A stretch of 64,000 nucleotides of DNA from Terriglobus albidus (GTDB lineage Bacteria > Acidobacteriota > Terriglobia > Terriglobales > Acidobacteriaceae), in the NCBI RefSeq assembly GCF_025685425.1, contig NZ_JAGTAS010000058.1:1232131-1296130 (forward strand), in the 5' to 3' direction. Shown in pieces: positions 17,850 to 27,216 of the stretch. The notes below the pieces were generated by a model that made no database searches, was not told the origin of the DNA, and was given only the letters and a program-made list of their open reading frames with translations. How positions within the stretch are numbered: position 1 is the first letter of the stretch; each line of letters opens with the position of its first letter. A program made the position numbers and the translations under genes.

Positions 17850-20294
17850 TTGGCGGCACTCATACAAAATGTTCGATTTGCACTACGGATGCTCAAGAAG
17901 AATCCCGGTTTTGCAGCGACAGCGATATTGATTATGGCGCTGGGGATCGGAGCAAATACGGCAATCTTCAGCGTGGTACATGCGGTGCTATTGGAGCCGT
18001 TGCCCTTCCGAGATGTAGACCGGCTGGTGCAAGTGTGGCATACGCCTCCGCCGAAAAGCTTTCCGGGAATGACGCGATTTGCGGTATCGGCAGGTAACTT
18101 CCTGGACTGGCAAAAACAGAACAGCGTGTTTGAGGCGATGACCTTGTACTCTGGCGGACGGTTTGACGTGACGGGTGCAGGCAAGCCCGAGTCAGTCAGA
18201 GCGAGCCGAGTGAGCCCGGAGTTCTTCCAGGTGTTCGGAGCGCAGCCGCTGTACGGCAGGGCATTTTCGCAGATGCAGGGAGACCGGGCTCCGGAGCGCG
18301 AGGTCGTGTTGAGCTATCGGTACTGGCGGAGCCACTATGGCGCAGAGGAGCACGTTCTAGAAAAGAAGATCAACCTCGATGGCGAACCTTATACCGTCGT
18401 GGGAATCATGGGTCCGGCGATGACGAAGCCGGATTTTGCGCAGATATGGGTTCCTCAGGCGCTCACCGATGCGGAAAAGGCGGTGCGAGGCGAGCACCAT
18501 TTTCTTGTCGCCGCGAGGATGAAGGCCGGTGTAACGCTGGAGCAGGCGCAGGCGGAGATGAACACAATTTCGCGACGGCTGGAAGAGGCTTACCCGGAGG
18601 ACGATAAAGGTTGGGGTGCTGTGGTGAACTCCATGCGCGAAGAAACAGTAGGATCTGTTCGCCCGGCTCTCCTGATGATGCTGGGTGCGGTGGCGTTTGT
18701 GCTGCTGATTGCATGCGCGAATGTGGCGAACCTCGTACTGGGCAGAGCCTATGCGCGGCGAAAGGAAATCGCGATCCGCTCGGCAATGGGCGCACGGCGT
18801 GGAAGGATCATCGGGCAGCTTCTGGCCGAGACAGTGACGCTGTCGTTGCTCGGAGGAGCGTTGGGTTTACTGGGAGCCAGGTTCGGAATTCAGTTACTTT
18901 TGAAGTACTTTGCGGAGAAATTGCCGCGGATGCATGAGATCGGATTGAGCATGCCGGTGCTGTGGTTTGCGCTGGGCTTATCACTGGCGACGGGAGTACT
19001 GGCAGGTCTGATTCCGGCGTTGCGAATGAGTAATGGCAACGTGAACGAGGCGCTGAAGCAGGGGCTGGGAAGAACCGACGCAGACTCGAGCGGGAGTAAA
19101 ACCCGGGCGGCACTGGTCGTCGTGGAGGTGGCGCTATCGCTGGTGCTGCTGACTGGAGCGGGATTGATGATCCGCAGTTTGTGGAAGCTGCAGAAGATTG
19201 ATCCGGGATTTGACGAAAAGAATGTACTGACGATGGACGTTCAGGTGAACCGCAAGATGTTCGGCAGTGCGGCAGAGGAGGCGCAGTTCTTCAACCGCGT
19301 GCTGGAGCGGGTACGGACGCTGCCGGGAGTAACCGCAGCGGGCGCCGTGGACGATCTGCCTTTGCAGGGAGGATCGAACCAGCCAGTGGCTGTAGAAGGA
19401 CGGCCGGCAGTGGCGTTGTCGGAGCAGCCGGAGGTTTCGGTGCGGATGACAATGCCGGGATATTTCAAGACAATGCGGATTCCGGTGCTGGAGGGAAGGG
19501 ACATCACGGAAGACGACCGGGCGGATTCGGCCCCGGTTGTGGTGATTTCACAAACCATGGCCAAGCAGTTCTGGCCGCGGGGCGGAGCCGTAGGACATCA
19601 TCTGAAACTCTCGTTCTATCCGGAGAAGGAAAGAACAATTGTCGGCGTTGTCGGTGATGTGAAGCAGGATGGGCTGGATACATCGGCAGGCGTAGCCACG
19701 CTGTATTGGCCGGCGGCGCAGGTAGCGGCCTCTCCACAGGGCAATTTCACGGCACGCTCCATGACCTTAGCGGTGCGAACAACGGTTCCGCCGCGAAGGC
19801 TGGCGGAGACGGTTACGAACGTCGTGCACGAAGCGAAGCCCGATGTCCCTGTAGATCGCGTGATGACATTGGAAGAGCTTGTGGGAGAGACACTGACGCA
19901 GCGCAGCTTCAACATGCAACTGCTCGGCATCTTCGGCGCGCTGGCTCTGGTGCTGTGCACCGTAGGCATCTATAGCGTACTGGCCTACTCTGTGCGGCGC
20001 GGCATGAAGGAGATCGGACTGCGGATGGCTTTTGGCGCAACCAAGCATGATGTGCTTCAGGTCGTGCTGGTGCGCGGAATGAAACCGACAATGATCGGCA
20101 TTGCGATAGGATGCATCGCTGCACTTACGCTGGGACAGTTAGTGCAGAGCATGGTATACGGTGTGAGTTCGCGCGATGTGCCAACGCTCGTCCTGGCCAT
20201 ACTGCTGATGACGCTTGTCTCCTTGCTCGCAAGCCTGATACCGGCGATGCGAGCCACACAGGTGAGTCCGCTTACGGTATTGCGGGAGGAGTGA
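17850..20294 (+). CDS. ABC transporter permease of the ADOP (MacB/FtsX-like) family
   Basis: This 814-residue permease has duplicated MacB-type periplasmic and FtsX transmembrane units. The first runs MLKKNPGFAATAILIMALGI (TM1), a large periplasmic domain (about 45-245), then three helices near 275-400. The second has a periplasmic domain near 440-640 and a terminal FtsX block from about 690. Such acidobacterial duplicated orphan permeases lack their own ATPase gene, as here. The start is TTG 17850 behind GGAGGTGC. The role is probably mechanotransmission or lipoprotein/peptide export with a separately encoded ATPase (family knowledge); the cargo is unknown. The family is strongly typical of Acidobacteriota. 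Confidence 0.93.
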   Translation: MAALIQNVRFALRMLKKNPGFAATAILIMALGIGANTAIFSVVHAVLLEPLPFRDVDRLVQVWHTPPPKSFPGMTRFAVSAGNFLDWQKQNSVFEAMTLYSGGRFDVTGAGKPESVRASRVSPEFFQVFGAQPLYGRAFSQMQGDRAPEREVVLSYRYWRSHYGAEEHVLEKKINLDGEPYTVVGIMGPAMTKPDFAQIWVPQALTDAEKAVRGEHHFLVAARMKAGVTLEQAQAEMNTISRRLEEAYPEDDKGWGAVVNSMREETVGSVRPALLMMLGAVAFVLLIACANVANLVLGRAYARRKEIAIRSAMGARRGRIIGQLLAETVTLSLLGGALGLLGARFGIQLLLKYFAEKLPRMHEIGLSMPVLWFALGLSLATGVLAGLIPALRMSNGNVNEALKQGLGRTDADSSGSKTRAALVVVEVALSLVLLTGAGLMIRSLWKLQKIDPGFDEKNVLTMDVQVNRKMFGSAAEEAQFFNRVLERVRTLPGVTAAGAVDDLPLQGGSNQPVAVEGRPAVALSEQPEVSVRMTMPGYFKTMRIPVLEGRDITEDDRADSAPVVVISQTMAKQFWPRGGAVGHHLKLSFYPEKERTIVGVVGDVKQDGLDTSAGVATLYWPAAQVAASPQGNFTARSMTLAVRTTVPPRRLAETVTNVVHEAKPDVPVDRVMTLEELVGETLTQRSFNMQLLGIFGALALVLCTVGIYSVLAYSVRRGMKEIGLRMAFGATKHDVLQVVLVRGMKPTMIGIAIGCIAALTLGQLVQSMVYGVSSRDVPTLVLAILLMTLVSLLASLIPAMRATQVSPLTVLREE

Positions 20295-20319
20295 GTGCAG
20301 CATCACCGGAGGGCACGCT

Positions 20320-20430
20320 GGAGCATTTTCACTGCAGGTGTACCCAGAGGATCCGCATCTATGGGCGTTTTCCGCAATGAACGCCGCTGCACGCCTTTTC
20401 CGGGATACCCAGCAACAGTGAAAATGCACT
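20320..20430 (+). repeat. About 110 bp palindromic interspersed repeat, copy 3
   Basis: GGAGCATTTTCACTGCAGG pairs with CAGTGAAAATGCACTC. The change of CCCTG to CACTG on the left is matched by CAGTG on the right, a compensating change that keeps the stem. The inner arms GGCGTT and AACGCC are present. It lies 25 bp after the permease stop. Confidence 0.88.
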
Positions 20431-20491
20431 CGTCTGCGGGCAATTCCTTTGGAAAGCTTGCACATACTTCAAGGAAGACTCGAACAAAAGC

Positions 20492-21727
20492 TTAGAAGAG
20501 GGATCGTTGATTCGATGCGACGTTTCGTTTCTTTGCTCGGTCGTCAAAAACGGTCCTTCCACCAAGCGACGAGGAGATTCGACGTTCATGTTGAATCGTC
20601 GCATGGAAGTCTGCGAGTGGCTGACGTGCAGTTTCGATCGTGCGGGTCAATTCATCGAGCCGCTTGAAGCCTTGAAGCTTTTCGGTGTGGTTCAATCGGG
20701 CCGCATCGAGCGAGCGTCGAAGAACTGCCAACGATTCGTCGTACGTTTTGAGCGGAACAGGAAACGGATGTCCATCCTTGCCGCCATGAGCAAACGAAAA
20801 TCGCGCGGGGTCCGAGAACCGGCTGGGCGCTCCATGGACGACTTCAGCAATTAAGGCAAGCGATTGCAGGGTTCTGGGTCCAAGCCCTTCCACCAAAAGA
20901 AAAGATGCGAAGTCCCGCAGGTCCTGTTCATGAGCGACTGCCAATACGGCGCCCAAGCGCTTCAGGTCTACATCCTTGGCCCGCACATCATGATGCGCCG
21001 GCATCGTCAGTTTGCGCGCTTCCCTCAATGATGTTTCGATAGGATCTCTGGAAATGGAGAGAAGCACATCTTGCGCTCTGCTCGCCCGAGCGTCAACCAG
21101 ATTCAAAATCTCTCCCTGCGGTTTTCCCAGGATCGCCGTATGCGGATTGGAGACAAAATCCCGTACCGTGGCAGAGTGCCAGTGGTAGCGTCGAGCCGCA
21201 TGGTTCTCCTGAGACATTCCCTGCTGTATGACAGCCCACTCGCCTGACTTTGTAACGACGAAGGAATGCAGATAAAGTTGAAAACCATCAGCTACTGCAT
21301 TGTTGTCTACACGAGCAGTCAGCCGGCTTGTTCTCGCCAGAACTTCCCCATCGACTCCAGTTCTCATACCGAAGTGCCGGAGTTCATCCGGCGTGCGAAC
21401 GGAATGACGTCCGCGTCCTCCGCAGACCATAATGCCGAGATCGGCAAAACGTGGATTGAGACCTCGCTTCAGCGCCCCCATCACCGAGGTGGTGATGCCG
21501 GACGAGTGCCAATCCATTCCCATGACCGCGCCAAAGGCCTGAAACCAGAACGGATCGCTAAGACGCGTGAGCAACTCGCTCACACCATACTCCATCACAA
21601 TATGCTCGCTGATGGCTGTTCCCAACTCAGTCATTCTGGTTGCGAGCCATGGTGGAACTCTTCCCCCGTGCAGTGGAAGATCGGCTGTGCCGGACCGCTT
21701 CACTTTACTTCTCTTAAGCTCCCTCAC
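20492..21727 (-). CDS. DUF763 family protein
   Basis: The 411-residue protein matches the conserved uncharacterised DUF763 family, whose members open KRSGTADLPLHGG.VP.WL. That motif lies at residues 10-28, and HFGMRTGVDGE, FQLYLHSF and LVEGLGPRTLQSLALIAEV follow as in the family. The last motif resembles a helix-hairpin-helix, hinting at DNA contact. GTG 21727 gives the longest frame, but GTG 21703 (VKRSGTAD) would match the usual family start. The biochemical role is unknown, and neighbours give no functional link. Confidence 0.88.
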   Translation of the reverse strand: MRELKRSKVKRSGTADLPLHGGRVPPWLATRMTELGTAISEHIVMEYGVSELLTRLSDPFWFQAFGAVMGMDWHSSGITTSVMGALKRGLNPRFADLGIMVCGGRGRHSVRTPDELRHFGMRTGVDGEVLARTSRLTARVDNNAVADGFQLYLHSFVVTKSGEWAVIQQGMSQENHAARRYHWHSATVRDFVSNPHTAILGKPQGEILNLVDARASRAQDVLLSISRDPIETSLREARKLTMPAHHDVRAKDVDLKRLGAVLAVAHEQDLRDFASFLLVEGLGPRTLQSLALIAEVVHGAPSRFSDPARFSFAHGGKDGHPFPVPLKTYDESLAVLRRSLDAARLNHTEKLQGFKRLDELTRTIETARQPLADFHATIQHERRISSSLGGRTVFDDRAKKRNVASNQRSLF

Positions 21728-22089
21728 TTATTTTCGCTTTGCATTCGCCCCAGCGCAATCCCTTTAACAAGACCTCGGCGGCAGATTACCTGGGGACTAG
21801 AGGTCCAGTGCCGATTTCGGCAGATCTCATCGCGACCCGACACATCACTCAGTTGTGAACCTTCACGTCCCTCCATCCGCTCAACATTGACGTGAAGGCA
21901 TGTGGACGTTACCTTAAGCCTGTGATCGCTTCTGCACAGAACCGTTGTTGCCGCTGTTGCTGTAACTAGCAGGCACCAGTTCGTCGCGCTCACAATCCAC
22001 CACACCCATTCCAACAGACCATTTCAGATGAGTCCCCGTCGCATCCTCAGGGATTCGTCTACGCTGCCCCAGCAGCCTGGAGTCTTTCC
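21728..22089. other. Divergent intergenic region
   Basis: No gene is seen. It must hold the promoters of the DUF763 gene (minus) and the TonB-dependent receptor (plus). GGAG sits 8 bases before the receptor's GTG start. No clear operator palindrome was found. Confidence 0.5.
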
Positions 22090-25000
22090 GTGCCCTACTC
22101 TTTGTCGATCCGCCCTCGGCGACCTGCTCTCACGACTCTTGCATTTGTAGTCCTGGCAGTTTCTGGTTCTGCACTCGCCCAAACTACGGGGACCGGGACC
22201 ATCACTGGAACTGTTACGGATGCAAGCGGTGCACGCATCCCCAAAGCACGGGTAACAGTGACTGAAGCCTCCACTCATCTGCAGCGTTCGACAGTAACCA
22301 ATGCGGAAGGTCTCTACGTGGTGCCGGCGTTACGTTTGGGCACCTACTCCATCGTGGTGGAGAGTGACGGCATGGCGCCCACACACCGGGATGACGTTGT
22401 GCTCGACGCAGACTCAACGCGCAGCGTCGACCTGGTCGCGTCCGTCGGAAGCACATCCGATGAGGTCATCGTCACCACTGCACCGCCGACCATTGAAAAT
22501 GCATCCGGCGCACTGGGCGGCGTGATCTCCGGAACCCAGGTGACGGAGTTGCCACTGAATGGAAGAAACTTCAGTCAGCTCCTGACGCTGGGAACGGGCG
22601 TCTCCTCTTCTCAAACGGGGCTGCGTATGGGCAGCGGTCAGGAGGGCAATCCGTTGCTGTCTATCAACGGCGGCCGACAGAATGCGAACGCGTTTACCTT
22701 CGACGGCGTGTTGGCCATGGACACCGGCGGCAATCGCGGCATTAACCTCTTTCCACCGCCAGAGGCAATCGGCGAAATACAGGTGCACACCAGCAACTAC
22801 ACGGCCGATACCGGATCCTACGGATACGGACAGGTCAACGTGGTTACGCGAGCGGGAGGTGCGGCCTATCACGGCGATGTGTATGAGGTGTTCGCCAACG
22901 ATGCACTTAATGCGAAGAACTACTTCAACACACAGAAGCCGCCGCTGAAAGACAACAACTTCGGATACGATCTCGGCGGTCCCGTGGTACCGGGCGCGAA
23001 GAGTAGCCTCGCAAAAGGCCTGTTCTTCTTCTTCTCAGAGGCATGGGACAAACGCACCGGTCCGGAACTTACCTCCTTCACCTCCCCGCCGCAAAGCACC
23101 TTCACGGGAGCCGTCCCCACGCTCGCAATGCGTTCCGGAGACTTCTCCGCCATCTCAACCACGATCAAAGATCCTTCAACGGGCCTGCCCTACGCCGGGA
23201 ACCGTATTACCAATATCGATCCCAATGCACTGATCCTGCTGAACGCATACATTCCGCTGCCGACCAACGCAGCGGCCGCGGGCGGCAGCACCAACTGGGT
23301 CGCGAGTCCGAAGAGCAGAACGGAATGGCGCGAAGAACTCGCGCGTGTCGATCTCAATCTCGGTGAGCGGGACAGTGTGCTTCTGCGGTATGCGCATGAC
23401 AGTTGGTCTCAGGCACAGGCGATCCTTAAGCCATCCAACCAGGCCTTCACCACGATCGGCGGCAACTTCGCCAAACCCGGATCGAGCACGGTCGTTCAGT
23501 GGACACATATCTTCGGGCCGCGTGTGGTGAATCAAGCCATCCTTGGATACAGCCGGAATCAGATCACGCAGACACCGAATGCGGCAGCGCAACGGCCCTC
23601 CGGATTGAGAATCCCATCGCTCTTCAACGCGAATCTGACGAACGTCATCCCCTCCATCTCGTTTGGTGGAGGCTACAGCGGCATCGGCGCTCAGGGCCTC
23701 ACCAACAATACGAACAACGTGTTCACCTACCGCGACGATCTCACCTACCAGCTTGGTGTCCACACGCTGAAAGCTGGATTCAATGTGTTACGCATCCAGA
23801 AGTTCGACCGCTTTCCATACGCAGGACAGGCCGGTACCTTCACCTTCGACGGCAGCATTACAGGGAACGCAATCGCGGACTTCCTCACCGGCCGCGCCTT
23901 CTCTTACACGGAGCAAGGCGCCATCCCGAATGTCTACCTCTTCTCGAACATGTATGAGGGCTACATCCAGGACACCTGGAAGGCGAGGCCGAACCTGACC
24001 ATCGACTACGGCGTGCGTGACACCATCTACACCGGCGCTCCGAACGGTTACGACAAGTACGACCACATCAGCACCTTTATCCCTTCGCTCTATGTGGCCG
24101 CAAATGCTCCAACGGTTCTGCAGGCCAACGGTGCACTGGTCAGCGGTACAGGCGATCCGACCAACGGGCTGATTACACCTGCAAATCAGAAGGGTCTCCA
24201 TTACCCGCGCTCTCTCAGCGAACTGCGCAACAACATTGGACCGCGCGTCGGCTTCGCATACACGCCTGGAAGATCCGGCCTGACAGCGATCCGTGGCGGC
24301 TTCGGAATCTTCTATCACTGGGACAATGACAACCACGAGAATGGCAGTCAGAATCCACCTTTCTCGAAGTCCGGCACGGCGTATGGGGTCTCGCTCAGCT
24401 CCTTCGGCAACACCTCCGCGACAACGTTTCCTCCAACGCTGAACGTCTGGGATCCCCGCAAGCTCTATGCAACGATCTCGCAGTACAGCCTGACAGTAGA
24501 GCAGCAACTCCCGTTCGCGACTGCGTTGAGCATCAGCTATGTCGGCAATCAGGGACGCCATCTTGACCAGACGCCTAACATCAACCAGTTGCAGCCAGGG
24601 CAGTTGCCGGCATCCGGCACAAACGTAAACTATCTGCGCCCTTACAAGGGCTACGCCGCGATCAACTACGATGTGCGCTCCGCTTCCGCAAACTACAACG
24701 CGCTGCAGGTGAATCTGCGCCGTCGTTTCCAGCATGGCTTGTCCTTTGGAGCCGCATACACATGGTCGAAGGCGCAGGTGCAGCAGGTCGGCCAGAGCCA
24801 GTTCTTCAACGAACGCGGCCTGAACTCATACGACCGGACGAACATCGTGACGCTGAACTACGTCTGGCAGCCAGCGTTCTTCCGTCAAGGAAATCTCGCC
24901 CAGAAGGTACTGCTCGCAAACTGGGAACTGAGTGGCATCACCAACCTGCAGAGCGGACTGCCGTTCACCGCGTCCACTTCTACGGACGTCGCCCGTGTTG

Positions 25001-25347
25001 GCAACACGGGGCAACGGCCCAACAGACTCGGTCCCATCTCGTACCGGCCGCGTTCCGTCACAAATTATTTCAGTGCCTCCTCGTTTGCGGCAGCGGCCTC
25101 CGGCACCTTCGGCAACGAACGGCTCGGCGATATCCGCGGACCGGGAATAGACCTGTGGCAAGTAAACATTGCGAAGAACATTCCCATCGAACGCGTCTCG
25201 CTCAAATTCGAAGGGCAGTTCTACAACATCTTCAATCATGCAAACTTCAATGGCATGGGATTGACCTTTGGTTCAGTAGCATTCGGTACGCTCACCAGCG
25301 CACTCGATCCTCGCAATATTCAATTCCGGCTGAAAGCATCGTTCTAA
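22090..25347 (+). CDS. TonB-dependent receptor, Oar-like, with N-terminal carboxypeptidase-like domain
   Basis: This is a 1085-residue outer-membrane protein. The signal peptide ends SGSALAQ near residue 31. Residues 36-115 are a carboxypeptidase regulatory-like beta sandwich (GTVTDASGARIPKARVTV, GLYVVPALRLGTYSIVV). A plug domain follows (VTELPLNGRNFSQLLTL, about 120-240), then a long beta-barrel ending in the aromatic terminal residue of RLKASF. Such receptors take up large nutrients such as oligosaccharides or peptides in Acidobacteriota. The next genes are a sulfatase and an esterase, suggesting uptake or processing of a sulfated or acylated substrate, but this is inference. The start is GTG with a GGAG site. 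Confidence 0.93.
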   Translation: MPYSLSIRPRRPALTTLAFVVLAVSGSALAQTTGTGTITGTVTDASGARIPKARVTVTEASTHLQRSTVTNAEGLYVVPALRLGTYSIVVESDGMAPTHRDDVVLDADSTRSVDLVASVGSTSDEVIVTTAPPTIENASGALGGVISGTQVTELPLNGRNFSQLLTLGTGVSSSQTGLRMGSGQEGNPLLSINGGRQNANAFTFDGVLAMDTGGNRGINLFPPPEAIGEIQVHTSNYTADTGSYGYGQVNVVTRAGGAAYHGDVYEVFANDALNAKNYFNTQKPPLKDNNFGYDLGGPVVPGAKSSLAKGLFFFFSEAWDKRTGPELTSFTSPPQSTFTGAVPTLAMRSGDFSAISTTIKDPSTGLPYAGNRITNIDPNALILLNAYIPLPTNAAAAGGSTNWVASPKSRTEWREELARVDLNLGERDSVLLRYAHDSWSQAQAILKPSNQAFTTIGGNFAKPGSSTVVQWTHIFGPRVVNQAILGYSRNQITQTPNAAAQRPSGLRIPSLFNANLTNVIPSISFGGGYSGIGAQGLTNNTNNVFTYRDDLTYQLGVHTLKAGFNVLRIQKFDRFPYAGQAGTFTFDGSITGNAIADFLTGRAFSYTEQGAIPNVYLFSNMYEGYIQDTWKARPNLTIDYGVRDTIYTGAPNGYDKYDHISTFIPSLYVAANAPTVLQANGALVSGTGDPTNGLITPANQKGLHYPRSLSELRNNIGPRVGFAYTPGRSGLTAIRGGFGIFYHWDNDNHENGSQNPPFSKSGTAYGVSLSSFGNTSATTFPPTLNVWDPRKLYATISQYSLTVEQQLPFATALSISYVGNQGRHLDQTPNINQLQPGQLPASGTNVNYLRPYKGYAAINYDVRSASANYNALQVNLRRRFQHGLSFGAAYTWSKAQVQQVGQSQFFNERGLNSYDRTNIVTLNYVWQPAFFRQGNLAQKVLLANWELSGITNLQSGLPFTASTSTDVARVGNTGQRPNRLGPISYRPRSVTNYFSASSFAAAASGTFGNERLGDIRGPGIDLWQVNIAKNIPIERVSLKFEGQFYNIFNHANFNGMGLTFGSVAFGTLTSALDPRNIQFRLKASF

Positions 25348-25365
25348 CTAACCCGCGTCGAAGCT

Positions 25366-25477
25366 GGAGCATTTTCCCTATAGGTGTAGAGTAGGGTTTC
25401 CACATCTATGAACGTTTTCCGCAATGAAAACGCCGCTGCACTCTTCTTTCGGGATACCGAGCAACAGGGAAAATGCT
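25366..25477 (+). repeat. About 110 bp palindromic interspersed repeat, copy 4
   Basis: GGAGCATTTTCCCTATAGG is opposed by AACAGGGAAAATGCTG, and the inner arms CGTTTT and AAAACG are kept. It lies 18 bp after the TonB receptor stop and before the sulfatase. Confidence 0.88.
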
Positions 25478-25532
25478 GTGGTTGCCCAACAGTGAAACCG
25501 CTGTCTAATCTTGATGGCAAGGAATATCGAAG

Positions 25533-27113
25533 ATGGCCGATTACTTATCCAATGATCTTTCGAGGCGGACCTTTCTTGGCAACTCAGCCCTTGCGGCCGG
25601 AGCGCTGATGACAGGCATCGCAGCCAAAGCCGCCCAGGCAAAGTCGCGCCCGAACATCTTGTTCATCATGACCGACGATCATGCCGCGCAGGCTATGAGT
25701 TGCTATGGCAGCAAGATCAACCAGACACCCAATCTGGATCGGATCGCGAAGGAAGGCATGCGCATGGACCATGTCTTCGCTACGAACGCGATCTGTACTC
25801 CAAGCCGCGCCACCATTCTGACTGGAAAGTACAGCCACCTTAATGGTGTGCCGATCTTCAACCGTTTCGACGGATCACAGCCGACCGTTGCGAAGTATCT
25901 GCAAAGCGCCGGGTACTACACGGCGATGATCGGGAAGTGGCACCTGGGCAGCGATCCTACTGGGTTTGACTATTGGAATATCCTCCCTGGACAAGGCGTG
26001 TACAACGATCCGGTCTTTTACGACAAGGATGGCTCCACGCAGATTAAGGGGTACTGCACGGATATCATCGCCGACCTGACGATTGAGGCATTGAAGGGCC
26101 GCCCCAAGGACAAGCCGTTCTTCATGATGTCGCACCATAAGGCTCCGCACCGTGAGTGGACGCCCGACGAAAAGCACAGGAAGCAGTTTGAGAACAAACA
26201 CATCCCCGAACCCGAAACGCTGCGGGATGATTACGCCGGGCGTACCGATGCTTTACGCGAACAGAAGCAATCTGTATTCCGGGATCTGACATGCACCGAC
26301 CTGAAGCTGGTTCCGCCGGCCGGCCTCTCAACCGAGGAACAGAAGCAGTGGCTCGCTGCAAAGCCAATGGAAGTTGAGATCGAAGTGGATGGCGTAAAGA
26401 AGACCTTGACCGGCAAGGAGCTGGAGGACTGGAAGTACCAGCGGTACATGCGCGATTATCTTGCCTGCGTCCAAAGCGTAGATGACAACGTCGGCCGTGT
26501 TCTGGACTGGCTGCAGGCCAATGGGCTGCGGGACAACACGATCGTCATCTACACCAGCGATCAGGGATTCTTTTTAGGCGAGCATGGGCTGTTCGACAAG
26601 CGGTTCATGTATGAGGAGTCACTCCGCATGCCGTTTGTCGTGCGTTGGCCCGGAGTCATTAAGCCCGGTACGGTCTCGGAAGCGATTGGCATCAATTGCG
26701 ATTTCGCACCTACGTTTCTCGACGCCGCCGGTCGATCCGTTCCTGCAGACATGCAAGGCCGCAGTTTCCTTCCGATCTGGAAAGGACACACGCCGAAAGA
26801 CTGGCGCCATGCCATGTACTACCGCTACTACCACGATCCAGGAGATCACAACACGCGAGCGCACTACGGCGTCCGCACAGACGAATACAAGCTGATCTAC
26901 TTCTGGAAAAAAGATCAGTGGGAGTGCTATGACCTGGTGCATGATCCCTTGGAGATGCACAACATCTATAACGAGCCCAGCGCGCAACCGCTGGTTGCGA
27001 AGTTGAAGCAGGAGCTATACCGCCTCAAGAAGGAAGTGAAGGATGATGACCAGTTTGCGGAGACGCAGCCAACGGATTCATCTTACGTCCCGGCACCACC
27101 CAGAAAACGATAG
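25533..27113 (+). CDS. Sulfatase (formylglycine-dependent), Tat-exported
   Basis: This is a 526-residue type I sulfatase. SRRTFLGNSALAAGALMTG (residues 10-28) is a twin-arginine signal, so the folded enzyme is exported. ILFIMTDDH provides metal-binding Asp48/Asp49. AICTPSRATILTG holds the C-x-P-S-R motif, with Cys88 to be converted to formylglycine. IGKWHLG gives Lys135 and His137. A C-terminal arylsulfatase tail near 430-500 (HYGVRTDEYKLIYF) is typical. It removes sulfate esters, perhaps from a polysaccharide. AAGGAA precedes the ATG. The maturation enzyme is not in the window. Substrate class cannot be fixed. Confidence 0.93.
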   Translation: MADYLSNDLSRRTFLGNSALAAGALMTGIAAKAAQAKSRPNILFIMTDDHAAQAMSCYGSKINQTPNLDRIAKEGMRMDHVFATNAICTPSRATILTGKYSHLNGVPIFNRFDGSQPTVAKYLQSAGYYTAMIGKWHLGSDPTGFDYWNILPGQGVYNDPVFYDKDGSTQIKGYCTDIIADLTIEALKGRPKDKPFFMMSHHKAPHREWTPDEKHRKQFENKHIPEPETLRDDYAGRTDALREQKQSVFRDLTCTDLKLVPPAGLSTEEQKQWLAAKPMEVEIEVDGVKKTLTGKELEDWKYQRYMRDYLACVQSVDDNVGRVLDWLQANGLRDNTIVIYTSDQGFFLGEHGLFDKRFMYEESLRMPFVVRWPGVIKPGTVSEAIGINCDFAPTFLDAAGRSVPADMQGRSFLPIWKGHTPKDWRHAMYYRYYHDPGDHNTRAHYGVRTDEYKLIYFWKKDQWECYDLVHDPLEMHNIYNEPSAQPLVAKLKQELYRLKKEVKDDDQFAETQPTDSSYVPAPPRKR

Positions 27114-27216
27114 TGCCACGGCGCGGTTGACGAGCGTCTGAGATCCGAAATAACCCAGAACGACTTCTCGTGCGACGCTCCGGAACCTGCGATATTGGTT
27201 GGCGGAGGCGGATCGA

